This document shows, one piece after another, positions 45,347 to 53,868 of a stretch of DNA of 64,000 nucleotides. Each line of letters opens with the position of its first letter. Position 1 is the stretch's first letter. A program made the translations under genes and the position numbers. The stretch comes from Ramlibacter albus. GTDB lineage: Bacteria; Pseudomonadota; Gammaproteobacteria; Burkholderiales; Burkholderiaceae_C. Below the pieces are notes generated by a model. It did not search any database, was not told where the DNA came from, and was given only the letters and a program-made list of their open reading frames with translations. The DNA lies in assembly GCF_014297445.1 (NCBI RefSeq), contig NZ_JACORU010000001.1, forward strand, positions 806,001 to 870,000, in the 5' to 3' direction.

Positions 45347-46669
45347 ATGCAAAAGAGACTTGCCCTGACTGCTGTCGCACTCGCCTCCCTGCTCGCCGCG
45401 TGCGGCGGCGGCAGCGACGGCGGCGCCGACCCCAGTGCGCGCGGCGCGCTCATCGAGCCGTCCGCCACCGTCGCGACGCTCACTGCCGCGCAGATCGACG
45501 CCAGCACCGCAGCCAGCGGCCTGCAGGCCCTGAGCGGCAAGGCCAAGTGCGACGTGCGCATCCAGTCGATCAACTTCAACACGATCGGGCCGAAGGGTGA
45601 GGCGACCAACTCATCCGGCGCGCTGCTGGTGCCGGCGGGCGCATGCGCGAGCCAGTCGTTCCCGCTGGTGGCGTACGACCGCGGCACCGAAGTGTTCAAG
45701 CCGCGCGCCCTGGCCAGCGCAACGGATGCGGAAACCTTCTCGATGGTCGCCTTCTTCGCGTCACAAGGCTACGCGGTGGTGGCGCCGGACTACCTCGGCT
45801 TCGCCAAGTCGGCCTTCAGCTACCACCCGTACCTGCATGCCGAATCGGAGGCGACGACCACCGTCGACGCGATCCGCGCAGCGCGCAACACGGCCGCCGC
45901 GCAGGGCTTCTCGCTCAACGGCAAGGTGATGGTGACCGGCTACTCGCAGGGCGGCCACGCCTCGATGGCCACGCACCGCGCCATCGAGCGCGACTACGCC
46001 TCCGAGATCAACCTGGTGGCGGGCGCGCACCTGGCAGGCCCGTACAACCTCTCCGGTTCGTTCAAGCTCAACAACGCGATCGCGGGCTACCAGTACTTCG
46101 TGCCCTTCATCGTCAACTCGTACCAGAAGGTGTACGGCAACGTCTACTCGAACGTTTCGCAGGTCTACAAGACGCCGTACTCGACCTACATCGAGAACCT
46201 GCTGCCAAGCCCGACGCTCACCTACACGACGCTCGTGACCACCGGCCAGCTGCCCGGCGGCCCGACCGTGACGCCGGCCGCGGCGCGCGACGCCATCTTC
46301 CAGCCGGCCTTCATCACCGACGTGGCCACGAACAACAGCAACGGCCTCTACGTGGACGCGCAGGCCAACGACCTGCTGGCGTGGAACCCGCGCTCGCGCA
46401 TGCTGATGTGCGGCGGCTCCGGCGACCCGACCGTGCCGCCGGCCGTTCACATGCAGGTGGCGCAGGCCGGCTTCACGGCGCGCGGGCTGGTGCACGTGAC
46501 GTCCGTGGACGTCGACCCGTTGATCCGTGCCACGTACGGCGTCGGGGGTGCGGCGCCGACGGACCCCACGAGCGCGGCCTTCGCGACGTACTACGGCAGC
46601 TACCACGGCACGTACGAGCCGCCGTTCTGCTACCTGCAGGCGCGCGGGCTCTTCGACTCGGCCAAGTGA
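45347..46669 (+). CDS. Lipoprotein alpha/beta-hydrolase (secretory-lipase-like)
   Basis: 440 residues from the ATG at 45347, which has GGAGA 7 bp upstream. An upstream ATG at 45308 was rejected because it would bury the signal peptide. The N-terminus MQKRLALTAVALASLLAAC ends in a lipobox with the acylated Cys at residue 19. The hydrolase core has VVAPDYLGF, the nucleophile elbow GYSQGG (Ser200), SGDPTVPP for the acid, and YHGTYEPPFC supplying a likely His. It probably hydrolyses esters, acting at the outer membrane or in the periplasm; the substrate is unknown. A strong bidirectional terminator follows at once, and the next gene, a second lipoprotein hydrolase-fold protein, is convergent. Confidence 0.85.
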   Translation: MQKRLALTAVALASLLAACGGGSDGGADPSARGALIEPSATVATLTAAQIDASTAASGLQALSGKAKCDVRIQSINFNTIGPKGEATNSSGALLVPAGACASQSFPLVAYDRGTEVFKPRALASATDAETFSMVAFFASQGYAVVAPDYLGFAKSAFSYHPYLHAESEATTTVDAIRAARNTAAAQGFSLNGKVMVTGYSQGGHASMATHRAIERDYASEINLVAGAHLAGPYNLSGSFKLNNAIAGYQYFVPFIVNSYQKVYGNVYSNVSQVYKTPYSTYIENLLPSPTLTYTTLVTTGQLPGGPTVTPAAARDAIFQPAFITDVATNNSNGLYVDAQANDLLAWNPRSRMLMCGGSGDPTVPPAVHMQVAQAGFTARGLVHVTSVDVDPLIRATYGVGGAAPTDPTSAAFATYYGSYHGTYEPPFCYLQARGLFDSAK

Positions 46670-46671
46670 CA

Positions 46672-46705
46672 AAGTAAAAAGGGGCCTTGCGGCCCCTTTT
46701 TACTT
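46672..46705. terminator. Bidirectional rho-independent terminator
   Basis: A perfect 15-bp stem (aagtaaaaaggggcc / ggcccctttttactt) with loop TTGC. The A-run and T-run flank the GC core, so it works for both converging genes. It overlaps the last 2 bp of the minus-strand gene's stop codon. Confidence 0.92.
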
Positions 46706-47660
46706 ACCAGCGCTGGCGAATCCGTGAGTACGCGTAATCGCCGAAGAAGCGGTGTGCCGCCCCGCTCGGGTACACGCGGTCGGCCCAGAGGTAGTTGGTG
46801 GAGCTGGCGCCGCTCACGAGCGTGCTCGTCGAGCACAGGCTCGAATTGACCTGGCCCGTGCCGGTGCCGATGCCCACGCCGGGGTCCACCGACGTGCAGG
46901 CCGGGTCCGTCACGTTGGCGAACGAATACGTGCCCGGGAAGCCGGCGAAGAGGTTGTATTCCAGCGCGGCGTCGACATAGAGCACGTTGGCGCCCAGGTC
47001 CACCATCGCGACCAGCAGCTCGTCGTTGAAGCGCATGCTCAGGTCCTGCAGCAGCGCGCCCTGGTTGGTCTGCAGCGCCCACGGCGACTTCGCCATGTTG
47101 TAGACACCGGCGACGACCACGTGCGTGGCGCCGGAGTTGACGATGCGCCGCACCTGCCCGGCAAGGGCACGGCCCGCTGCCTTGGCGTTCTCGACCGCGG
47201 CCGTGCTCGTCTGCGTGCCCGCGATCACCTTGGCCGCCTCGGCGATGATGTCGGAGGTGCCCGCGCTGACCAGCACGAGGTCGCTGGCCGTGAAGGTGCT
47301 GCGGCCGAGGAAGGTGCCGATCTGCTCCTCGACCGTGGGCGTGGTGTTGCTGCCGGCTGCGCTCGGCTTGGCGACGACGCGCGCGTGCGCGGTCGCGTAC
47401 GACGTGCCACCCGGCACGTTCACCGTGCCGATGTTGTAGCCGAAGTTGGTGGAGACCTGCTGCGTCCAGATGTTGATCGTGGCGTCGCTGATCGTGTAGC
47501 GGGGGCCGGTCTGGCCGAGGTCCGCCATGGCGTCGCCGAACGCCACCACGCGATTCGGCACGAACTGCGATTCGATCGTGCCGGAGCCGCAGCCCGCGAG
47601 CGCCAGCACCGCGCCGGCGGCCGCTGCCCAGAGGCCGCGGCGCAACCAGTTTGCTTTCAT
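46704..47660 (-). CDS. SGNH/GDSL-fold lipoprotein with catalytic Ser replaced by Ala
   Basis: 318 residues. The N-terminus ends in a lipobox (VLALAGC, Cys near residue 24). The fold markers of the GDSL family are present but altered. Block I reads VVAFGDAMADLG, with Ala where the nucleophilic Ser should be. Block III reads SAGTSDI in place of G-x-N-D. The C-terminal WADRVYPSGAAHRFF keeps the Asp and His of block V. The length and overall layout match outer-membrane GDSL esterases without an autotransporter barrel. Loss of the nucleophile suggests a binding or structural role rather than esterase activity, unless another residue substitutes. I recall similar Ala variants among Comamonadaceae relatives but could not check. 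Confidence 0.8.
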   Translation of the reverse strand: MKANWLRRGLWAAAAGAVLALAGCGSGTIESQFVPNRVVAFGDAMADLGQTGPRYTISDATINIWTQQVSTNFGYNIGTVNVPGGTSYATAHARVVAKPSAAGSNTTPTVEEQIGTFLGRSTFTASDLVLVSAGTSDIIAEAAKVIAGTQTSTAAVENAKAAGRALAGQVRRIVNSGATHVVVAGVYNMAKSPWALQTNQGALLQDLSMRFNDELLVAMVDLGANVLYVDAALEYNLFAGFPGTYSFANVTDPACTSVDPGVGIGTGTGQVNSSLCSTSTLVSGASSTNYLWADRVYPSGAAHRFFGDYAYSRIRQRW

Positions 47661-47709
47661 TGAGTGTTCTCCAGTCTTGAGCCGGGTAGTTTACCGAGGC
47701 CGTGTTGAG

Positions 47710-47725
47710 GGCCGGTTAACCGGCC
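47710..47725. repeat. Perfect 16-bp palindrome spanning the tsaC stop codon
   Basis: GGCCGGTTAACCGGCC is self-complementary throughout and includes the TAA stop of tsaC. It lies about 50 bp upstream of the SGNH-protein start, so it might be a dimeric-regulator site. Chance cannot be excluded. Confidence 0.35.
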
Positions 47726-48711
47726 GACGCCCTTTGCAGGCGGTCGCGGACGCCGTCCCACTCGGGGCCGATCGGTGGGGTCTCCACCCAGATCAGCTGC
47801 ACGCCGGCGGCGTCGAAGTCGCGCAGGACGGCGAACAGCTGCTGCGCGGTCTCGGGCGCGCCGTCCGGCATACGCCTGCGCAGCACGTTCTCCGAACGGG
47901 CGCGCATCGGCGTGCGGGAATAGACCGCGATGCGCGGCGCCTCGGTGCCCAGCACGTCGAGCGCCGTCTGGATGGACTTCGCGTCCATCAGGCGCACCTT
48001 CGCGTGCGGCGCGTAGTGCGACTCCAGCGTGCCCGATGCGCGTGGGGTGGCACCTTCCAGTTCGGACGGCAGCCGCAGGCGCTCGCCGCACGCCGCTTCG
48101 ATCTGCGCGGGTGTGAGGATGCCCGGCCGCAGCAGCACCGGGATGCCGCGCGTGCAATCGACGATGGTCGATTCGATGCCGACCGGGCAGGCACCGCCGT
48201 CCAGCACCATCAGGCTGTCACCGAACTCGCTTGCAACGTGCTGCGCGGTCGTCGGGCTCACGCGGCCGAACTTGTTGGCGCTGGGCGCGGCGAGCCCGGG
48301 CACCGGCGGGTCCTGTTGCGCGCAAGCCAGCAACAGCGCATGCGCCACCGCATGGGCCGGGCAGCGCAGGCCGATGGTGGCATGGCCGCCCGCGGCGGCT
48401 TTGCCCGCGTCGGGCTTGCGGGGCAGGATGAGGGTGAGCGGGCCGGGCCAGAACGCGGCCATGAGTTTCGCCGCGACCGGTGGCACTTCGGACGCGAACC
48501 GAGTGGCTGCCGACGCTTCCGGCACGTGCACGATCAGCGGATGGTCGCTCGGCCGTCCCTTGGCCGCGAAGATCTTCGCCACCGCATCGTCGCGGCTTGC
48601 GTCGGCGCCGAGGCCGTACACGGTCTCCGTCGGGAACGCGACGAGTTCACCCGCGGCGAGACGACGCGCAGCCTGCGCGATCGACTCGGGGGAACTGCCG
48701 TCGAGGATCAT
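47716..48711 (-). CDS. tsaC: L-threonylcarbamoyladenylate synthase (Sua5/YrdC family)
   Basis: 331 residues, the long Sua5 form. The N-terminal YrdC domain has FPTETVYGLGADA, KGRPSDHPLIVH for substrate binding, FWPGPLTLIL and SANKFGRVSPT. The C-terminal Sua5 extension begins after ~residue 215 with GTLESHYAPHAKVRL. It makes threonylcarbamoyl-AMP from Thr, bicarbonate and ATP for t6A37 in tRNA, supplying the TsaB-dependent complex encoded in part at 42864-43556. It lies 3 bp downstream of purK, so it is co-transcribed with purE-purK. Confidence 0.93.
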   Translation of the reverse strand: MILDGSSPESIAQAARRLAAGELVAFPTETVYGLGADASRDDAVAKIFAAKGRPSDHPLIVHVPEASAATRFASEVPPVAAKLMAAFWPGPLTLILPRKPDAGKAAAGGHATIGLRCPAHAVAHALLLACAQQDPPVPGLAAPSANKFGRVSPTTAQHVASEFGDSLMVLDGGACPVGIESTIVDCTRGIPVLLRPGILTPAQIEAACGERLRLPSELEGATPRASGTLESHYAPHAKVRLMDAKSIQTALDVLGTEAPRIAVYSRTPMRARSENVLRRRMPDGAPETAQQLFAVLRDFDAAGVQLIWVETPPIGPEWDGVRDRLQRASAG

Positions 48712-48714
48712 GCT

Positions 48715-49875
48715 TCAGAAAGGATCGATGCCGAGCAGCTCGGCGCAGCGGCGCGCGGTCGACCGCACCTGCTCCAGCGAAGCGCCGGTCACGGTGAGAT
48801 GGCCCATCTTGCGCCCCACGCGAGCGCTCGTCTTGCCGTACAGGTGCAGGTGCGTGCCCGACAGCGCCAGCACGTCCGCCCACGGCGGCACCTGCTCGCC
48901 GCCATTGCGGAACCAGATGTCCCCCAGCAGGTTGAGCATGATCGACGGCCCGAGCGCGCGCGGCTGCGTGAGCGGCAGGCCCGCGAGCGTGCGCACCTGC
49001 AGCTCGAACTGCGACACGTCGCTGCCCTCGATGCTCCAGTGCCCGCTGTTGTGCGGCCGCGGCGCCATCTCGTTGACGACGAGCGAGCCGTCGCCCAGCA
49101 CGAAGAATTCGATGCACAGCACGCCGACGTAACCCAGGCCCTCGGCCACCGCACGAGCGGAAGCGACGGCCTGCTGCGCGGCCGCGGCCGGCACGTTGGC
49201 GTCGTACACCTCGGTGATCGCGAGGATGCCGCCGCGATGCAGGTTGCGCTGCACGGGCAGGCTCACCATCGCGCCGTCCTGCCCGCGCGCGACGACCACC
49301 GAACACTCGTAGGCGAGCGGCAGCATCTTCTCCAGCACGCAGGGCACGCGCTTCATCACGTCCCATGCGGCGGCGAGTTCCTCGCGCGTAGCCACGCGCT
49401 GCTGCCCCTTGCCGTCGTAGCCGAGGCGCGAGGTCTTGAGGATGCCGGGCAGCAGGTTGTCCGCAACGGCGGCCAGTTGCTGGGGCGTTTCGATGACCGC
49501 ATGCGGCGCGCAGGCGACGCCGCATTTCATGAAGTGCGCCTTTTCCTTCGCGCGGTCCTGCGCGATCGCGACGGCGGCGGCGCCCGGCGCCACGGGCCGT
49601 TGACGCGCGAGCTGCTCCAGCGCCGCGGCCGGCACGTTCTCGAATTCGGTGGTGATCGCCTGCGCCTTGGCGGCAAGCTGTTCCAGGCCTTGCGGGTCGA
49701 GGTAGTCGCTGCGGATGTGGTGATGGCTCACGCGCCCGGCCGGGCTGTCCGCGTCCGGGTCCAGCACGGCCGTGAAATAGCCCATGCGCTGCGCCGCGTG
49801 CACGAACATGCGGCCGAGCTGGCCGCCCCCCATCACGCCGAGCGTGGCGCCCGGCAACAGCACGTCGCGCGTCAT
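48715..49875 (-). CDS. purK: N5-carboxyaminoimidazole ribonucleotide synthase
   Basis: 386 residues, an ATP-grasp enzyme. N-terminal [20 protein letters not shown] is the nucleotide-fold signature of Pur[13 protein letters not shown], the ATP-grasp [13 protein letters not shown], and [20 protein letters not shown] are diagnostic. It converts AIR, ATP and bicarbonate to N5-CAIR in de novo purine synthesis. Its start overlaps the purE stop by 4 bp, the usual purE-purK coupling, and tsaC follows 3 bp later. Confidence 0.96.
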   Translation of the reverse strand: MTRDVLLPGATLGVMGGGQLGRMFVHAAQRMGYFTAVLDPDADSPAGRVSHHHIRSDYLDPQGLEQLAAKAQAITTEFENVPAAALEQLARQRPVAPGAAAVAIAQDRAKEKAHFMKCGVACAPHAVIETPQQLAAVADNLLPGILKTSRLGYDGKGQQRVATREELAAAWDVMKRVPCVLEKMLPLAYECSVVVARGQDGAMVSLPVQRNLHRGGILAITEVYDANVPAAAAQQAVASARAVAEGLGYVGVLCIEFFVLGDGSLVVNEMAPRPHNSGHWSIEGSDVSQFELQVRTLAGLPLTQPRALGPSIMLNLLGDIWFRNGGEQVPPWADVLALSGTHLHLYGKTSARVGRKMGHLTVTGASLEQVRSTARRCAELLGIDPF

Positions 49876-50369
49876 TGGGGAGCGGGCGGCAGCTGCATGT
49901 TGCGGGCGGCCTCGGTCTGCTTGCGGCGGAAGTCCTGCAGCTTCAGCTGCAGCGCCGCGTCGCTGCCGGCGAGCATCGCCACGGCGAAAAGCGCCGCGTT
50001 CGCCGCGCCGGCCGCGCCGATGGCGAAGGTGGCCACCGGGATGCCCTTGGGCATCTGCACGATGCTGTGCAGCGAGTCCACGCCCTGCAGGTGCTTGCTG
50101 GCAACCGGCACGCCGAGCACCGGCACCGTCGTCTTGGAAGCGAGCATGCCCGGCAGGTGCGCCGCCCCGCCGGCCCCCGCGATGATGGCCTTGAGCCCCC
50201 TCGCCGCCGCCGTTTCGGCGTACGCGAACATTTCGTCGGGCATGCGGTGGGCGGAGACGACTTTCGCCTCATGGGCGATGCCGAATTCCTGGAGAATCTG
50301 TACTGCGTGCTGCAGGGTGTCCCAGTCGCTGCTGGAGCCCATCACCACGCCAACCGAAATCGAGCTCAA
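49872..50369 (-). CDS. purE: N5-carboxyaminoimidazole ribonucleotide mutase
   Basis: 165 residues. [28 protein letters not shown] (catalytic His) and [20 protein letters not shown] are class I PurE blocks. It isomerises N5-CAIR to CAIR, the step after PurK. The last ~25 residues ([15 protein letters not shown] and a Pro-rich end) extend past the conserved core. It is divergent from the thioredoxin-domain gene, with 51 bp between starts that must hold both promoters. Confidence 0.96.
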   Translation of the reverse strand: MSSISVGVVMGSSSDWDTLQHAVQILQEFGIAHEAKVVSAHRMPDEMFAYAETAAARGLKAIIAGAGGAAHLPGMLASKTTVPVLGVPVASKHLQGVDSLHSIVQMPKGIPVATFAIGAAGAANAALFAVAMLAGSDAALQLKLQDFRRKQTEAARNMQLPPAPQ

Positions 50370-50420
50370 GACAATGCTCCCAAAGGTTGAATTCTAAGTT
50401 CCCGCCCCAACGCTGCCCCC

Positions 50421-51311
50421 ATGATCGACGTCACCCTTGAAAACTTCGAAAGCGAAGTCATCGCCGCCTCCATGACCCAGCCGGTGCTGGTGGACTTCTG
50501 GGCCGAGTGGTGCGGCCCCTGCAAGGCCATCGGCCCCATCCTGGAGAAGCTGGAAGGGGCCTACGGCGGCGCCTTCAAGCTGGCCAAGATCAACTCGGAC
50601 GAGGAGCAGCAGCTCTCGGCGGCCTTCGGCATCCGCAGCATCCCCACGGTCATCCTGATGAAGAACGGGCAGCCCGTGGACGGCTTCATGGGCGCGCTGC
50701 CCGAGGGCAAGGTGCGCGAGTTCCTCGACAAGCACGTGCAGGCGCAGGAGGGCGAGCCCGAGGAGGAAGAGCTCCCCGCCGAGGAACCCGGCGCCGCCGA
50801 CCCGGCCGCGCAGCTGGAGAAGCTGCAGCACGCCGTGGCCACCGACCCGTCGAACGACGACGCGCGCTTCGACTACGTCAAGGCGCTGCTGCTGGCCGGC
50901 CGCGTGGCGGACGCGCAGCGCGCTTTCGAGCCGGTGGCGAACAAGGCCGGGGTGTCGCGCAAGATCGACGCGCTCGCGCGCTGGCTGGACGCGGTGAAGT
51001 TCGCGGAAGGCGGCGCCCAGCTGGCTGAGTTCGACGCGAAGATCGCCGCCAACAAGCGCGACTTCGAGGCGCGCTTCGCGCGTGCGCGGCTGCTGATGGC
51101 GAAGCAGCAGTGGACGGCCGCGATGGACGAGCTGCTGGAGATCCTGATGCGCGACAAGGCGTGGAACGAGGACCTCGCGCGCAAGACCTACATCGCCATC
51201 CTCGAGATCATCGAGCCGCCCAAGGCCAAGGTGGCGGACGGGCAGATCCCGCCGGACGATCCGACGGTGGCGACGTACCGCCGCCGGCTGTCGAGCGTCG
51301 TCCTGTCGTGA
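50421..51311 (+). CDS. cnoX: Thioredoxin-TPR protein (CnoX/YbbN-like co-chaperone)
   Basis: 296 residues. Residues ~1-110 are a thioredoxin domain with an intact WCGPCK active site and the cis-Pro loop (IRSIPTVIL). An acidic linker (EGEPEEEELPAEEPG) leads to helical TPR-like repeats (~130-296). The domain order matches CnoX/YbbN, a holdase that protects proteins from chlorine stress and hands them to chaperones. E. coli CnoX lacks the CxxC pair, whereas here both Cys are present, so thiol-redox activity is expected too. It is cytoplasmic, with no signal peptide. It is divergent from purE and convergent with a small exported-protein gene 7 bp away. Confidence 0.88.
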   Translation: MIDVTLENFESEVIAASMTQPVLVDFWAEWCGPCKAIGPILEKLEGAYGGAFKLAKINSDEEQQLSAAFGIRSIPTVILMKNGQPVDGFMGALPEGKVREFLDKHVQAQEGEPEEEELPAEEPGAADPAAQLEKLQHAVATDPSNDDARFDYVKALLLAGRVADAQRAFEPVANKAGVSRKIDALARWLDAVKFAEGGAQLAEFDAKIAANKRDFEARFARARLLMAKQQWTAAMDELLEILMRDKAWNEDLARKTYIAILEIIEPPKAKVADGQIPPDDPTVATYRRRLSSVVLS

Positions 51312-51318
51312 TCGACGC

Positions 51319-51750
51319 TTAGCGCGTCACCATCACCACCCGCTCGACGGGCAGCTTCAGCTTCACTTCCACCAGCTCGCCGCCGCGGCGCAGCCTCGGG
51401 AAGGCGATGCTCTCGACTTCGTAGGCACCGGGCGCCACGGCGGGCACCGGCTCCTTCGGGATCGTCGTTTCTTCACCGCGGGCGATTTCGCGGTCGCCGT
51501 CGCACCTGGTCAGCACGGCGGGCTTCGTGATGCGCACGCGCTGCGTGTCGTGCAGCGCCTCGCGCTTCGACTCCTTGATCACGCGGTCCTTGCCGCCCAG
51601 CAGCTGCACGCTGTCGAAGCGCGGCGCCCAGCGGCCATCTTCATTCAGGCGGCCGGCGACGATGCAGTTGCCGGCGTTGATGCCCTGTGCCGACGCCACC
51701 ATCGGCGCGGCCGCCAGCAAGGCGAGGAGAAGGGGACGGTAAGTGGCCAT
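51319..51750 (-). CDS. Small exported protein of unknown function
   Basis: 143 residues with a signal peptide (PLLLALLAAAPMVASAQG, cleavage near residue 22). The mature part of ~120 residues has two Cys (NAGNCIVAG and LTRCDGD) that could form a disulfide in the periplasm, followed by beta-rich sequence (YEVESIAFP, LVEVKLKLPVERVVMV). I recognise no domain. It is convergent with the thioredoxin-TPR gene and lies upstream of purC in the same direction, with a 75-bp gap in which I see no clear signal. Confidence 0.75.
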   Translation of the reverse strand: MATYRPLLLALLAAAPMVASAQGINAGNCIVAGRLNEDGRWAPRFDSVQLLGGKDRVIKESKREALHDTQRVRITKPAVLTRCDGDREIARGEETTIPKEPVPAVAPGAYEVESIAFPRLRRGGELVEVKLKLPVERVVMVTR

Positions 51751-51825
51751 GGGACAGCTCCTGCTCGTGAGTGGGCGCCAGCATAGCCCCGCGGCGTGAC
51801 CGCGCGTGTCGGATGAAACCGAATT

Positions 51826-52734
51826 TCAGGTCGTCAGCCGGTCCAGCGCCTCGCGATACTTCGCGGCCGTCTTCGCCACCACATCCGCGGGCAGCGGCGG
51901 TGCGGGCGGCGTCTTGTCCCAGGGCTTGCCGTCGATGCGCACGGCCTCCAGCCAGTCGCGCACGAACTGCTTGTCATAGCTGGGCGGGTTGGCACCGGCC
52001 TTGAACGCGGCCTCGTAGCCCTCCACCGGCCAGTAGCGCGAGGAGTCGGGCGTGAGCACCTCGTCCATCAGCACCAGGTTGCCCTGCTCGTCGAGGCCGA
52101 ACTCGAACTTGGTGTCCGCGATGATCAGGCCCTTGGTGAGCGCGTAATCGGCAGCCTCCTTGTAGATCGCGATGCTGATGTCGCGGATCCTGGCGGCGAG
52201 CTTGGGCCCGGTGATCTTCTCGACCTGCTCGAACGAAATGTTCTCGTCGTGCTCGCCCATCTCGGCCTTGGCGGCCGGCGTGAAGATGGGCTGCGGCAGC
52301 TTGGCCGCGTTGGTGAGCCCCGGCGGCAGCTTCACGCCGCAGACGGCCTGCGACTCCTGGTACTCCTTCCACCCGCTGCCGGCGAGGTAGCCGCGCACGA
52401 CGGCTTCGACGGGAATCGGCTTGAGCCGCTTGACCAGCATCGAGCGGCCCGTGACTTGCGGCACCTCGCTGGGCTGCACCGCGCTCTCCGGCGCATCACC
52501 GGTGAGGTGGTTGGGCACGATGTGGCCCAGGCGCGCGAACCAGAAGAGCGCCATCTTCGTGAGGATCTCGCCCTTGCCCGGGATGGGCTCGCCCATGATG
52601 ACGTCGAAGGCCGAGAGCCGGTCGCTCGCCACCATGAGGATGCGGTCCTTGCCGACCGCGTAGTTGTCGCGGACCTTGCCCCGGGCGAGCAGGGGCAGCG
52701 AGGCGATGTTGGAGGTGTGGAGCGCGGCGCTCAA
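51826..52734 (-). CDS. purC: Phosphoribosylaminoimidazole-succinocarboxamide synthase (SAICAR synthase)
   Basis: 302 residues, the long PurC form. [10 protein letters not shown] is the nucleotide-binding start, [20 protein letters not shown] the core motif, and [17 protein letters not shown] and [16 protein letters not shown] complete the signature. It joins CAIR and aspartate using ATP in purine synthesis, two steps after PurK. The start is a TTG that overlaps the fba stop (TTGA). No in-frame ATG or GTG exists before the conserved [12 protein letters not shown], so translation is probably coupled to fba. Confidence 0.95.
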   Translation of the reverse strand: MSAALHTSNIASLPLLARGKVRDNYAVGKDRILMVASDRLSAFDVIMGEPIPGKGEILTKMALFWFARLGHIVPNHLTGDAPESAVQPSEVPQVTGRSMLVKRLKPIPVEAVVRGYLAGSGWKEYQESQAVCGVKLPPGLTNAAKLPQPIFTPAAKAEMGEHDENISFEQVEKITGPKLAARIRDISIAIYKEAADYALTKGLIIADTKFEFGLDEQGNLVLMDEVLTPDSSRYWPVEGYEAAFKAGANPPSYDKQFVRDWLEAVRIDGKPWDKTPPAPPLPADVVAKTAAKYREALDRLTT

Positions 52735-53795
52735 TTCACGACCTGCGCGAGCTCACCCTTCGAGTACTTCGCCGCCACGACCTGCAGCGAGTCGCCCTTG
52801 ACCTTGCTGCCCTGGCCCTCGCAGCCGAATTCGATGTAGCGCTGCTTGCAGATCTTCTTCGCGGCTTCGCGCGCGGGCTTCATCCACTCGCGCATGTCGA
52901 ACTTGTCGGGGTTCTCGGCGAGGAACTTGCGCACGGCGCCGGTCATCGCCAGGCGGATGTCGGTGTCGATGTTGATCTTGCGCACGCCGTACTTGATCGC
53001 TTCCTGGATCTCCTCCACCGGGACGCCGTACGTCTCCTTCATCTTGCCGCCGTACTGGTTGATGATGGCCAGCAAATCCTGGGGCACCGACGACGAGCCG
53101 TGCATCACGAGGTGCGTGTTGGGGATGCGGCGGTGGATTTCCTTGATGCGGTCGATGGCCAGGATGTCGCCCGTGGGCTTGCGCGAGAACTTGTACGCGC
53201 CGTGGCTCGTGCCGATGGCGATGGCCAGCGCGTCCAGCTGCGTCTTCTTCACGAAGTCGGCGGCCTGCTCCGGGTCGGTGAGCAGCTGCTCGCGCGTCAT
53301 CGTGGCCTCGGTGCCGTGGCCGTCTTCCTTGTCGCCCTTCATCGTCTCCAGCGAGCCGAGGCAGCCCAGCTCGCCCTCGACCGTGACGCCCACCTTGTGC
53401 GCGAGGTCCACGACCTTGCGCGTCACATCCACGTTGTAGTCGTAGCTGGCTATCGTCTTGCCGTCGGCTTCGAGCGAGCCGTCCATCATCACGGACGAGA
53501 AGCCCAGGTTGATCGCGCCCTGGCACACGTCGGGGCTCTGGCCGTGGTCCTGGTGCATCACCAGCGGGATCGAGGGGTATGCTTCCAGCGCGGCCTGGAT
53601 CAGGTGCTTGACGAAGGGCTCGCCGGCGTACTTGCGGGCACCGGCGCTGGCCTGCAGGATGACCGGCGCGTCGACTTCCTTGGCCGCTTCCATCACGGCC
53701 TGGACCTGCTCGAGGTTGTTGACGTTGAAGGCCGGGATGCCGTAGCCGTTGGCGGCGGCATGGTCCAGCAGTTCGCGCATGGAGACGAGGGGCAT
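52731..53795 (-). CDS. fba: Fructose-bisphosphate aldolase, class II
   Basis: 354 residues, a zinc-dependent class IIB aldolase. [13 protein letters not shown] holds the catalytic Asp and first zinc His. [32 protein letters not shown] and [12 protein letters not shown] are further family blocks. It reversibly splits fructose-1,6-bisphosphate to triose phosphates, in glycolysis and gluconeogenesis. It lies between pyk and purC on the same strand. The start has AGGAA 5 bp before the ATG, but that Shine-Dalgarno is one arm of an inverted repeat (53801-53850), suggesting translational control. Confidence 0.96.
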   Translation of the reverse strand: MPLVSMRELLDHAAANGYGIPAFNVNNLEQVQAVMEAAKEVDAPVILQASAGARKYAGEPFVKHLIQAALEAYPSIPLVMHQDHGQSPDVCQGAINLGFSSVMMDGSLEADGKTIASYDYNVDVTRKVVDLAHKVGVTVEGELGCLGSLETMKGDKEDGHGTEATMTREQLLTDPEQAADFVKKTQLDALAIAIGTSHGAYKFSRKPTGDILAIDRIKEIHRRIPNTHLVMHGSSSVPQDLLAIINQYGGKMKETYGVPVEEIQEAIKYGVRKINIDTDIRLAMTGAVRKFLAENPDKFDMREWMKPAREAAKKICKQRYIEFGCEGQGSKVKGDSLQVVAAKYSKGELAQVVN

Positions 53796-53800
53796 GGTGG

Positions 53801-53850
53801 TTCCTGCAGAGTTGGGAAAGGCGGCCGTAACCGCCTGGTAACTGCAGGAA
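53801..53850 (-). promoter_or_regulatory. Nested inverted repeats in the fba leader covering the Shine-Dalgarno
   Basis: On the mRNA, 5' TTCCTGCAG pairs with 3' CTGCAGGAA (9 bp), enclosing an inner AGGCGG/CCGCCT hairpin with a TTACGG loop. The 3' outer arm contains the fba Shine-Dalgarno (AGGAA, 5 nt before the ATG), so folding would hide it. The inner stem followed by TTTCCC could also slow or end transcription from pyk. Confidence 0.5.
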
Positions 53851-53868
53851 TTTTAGCCCCGGCGGCTC

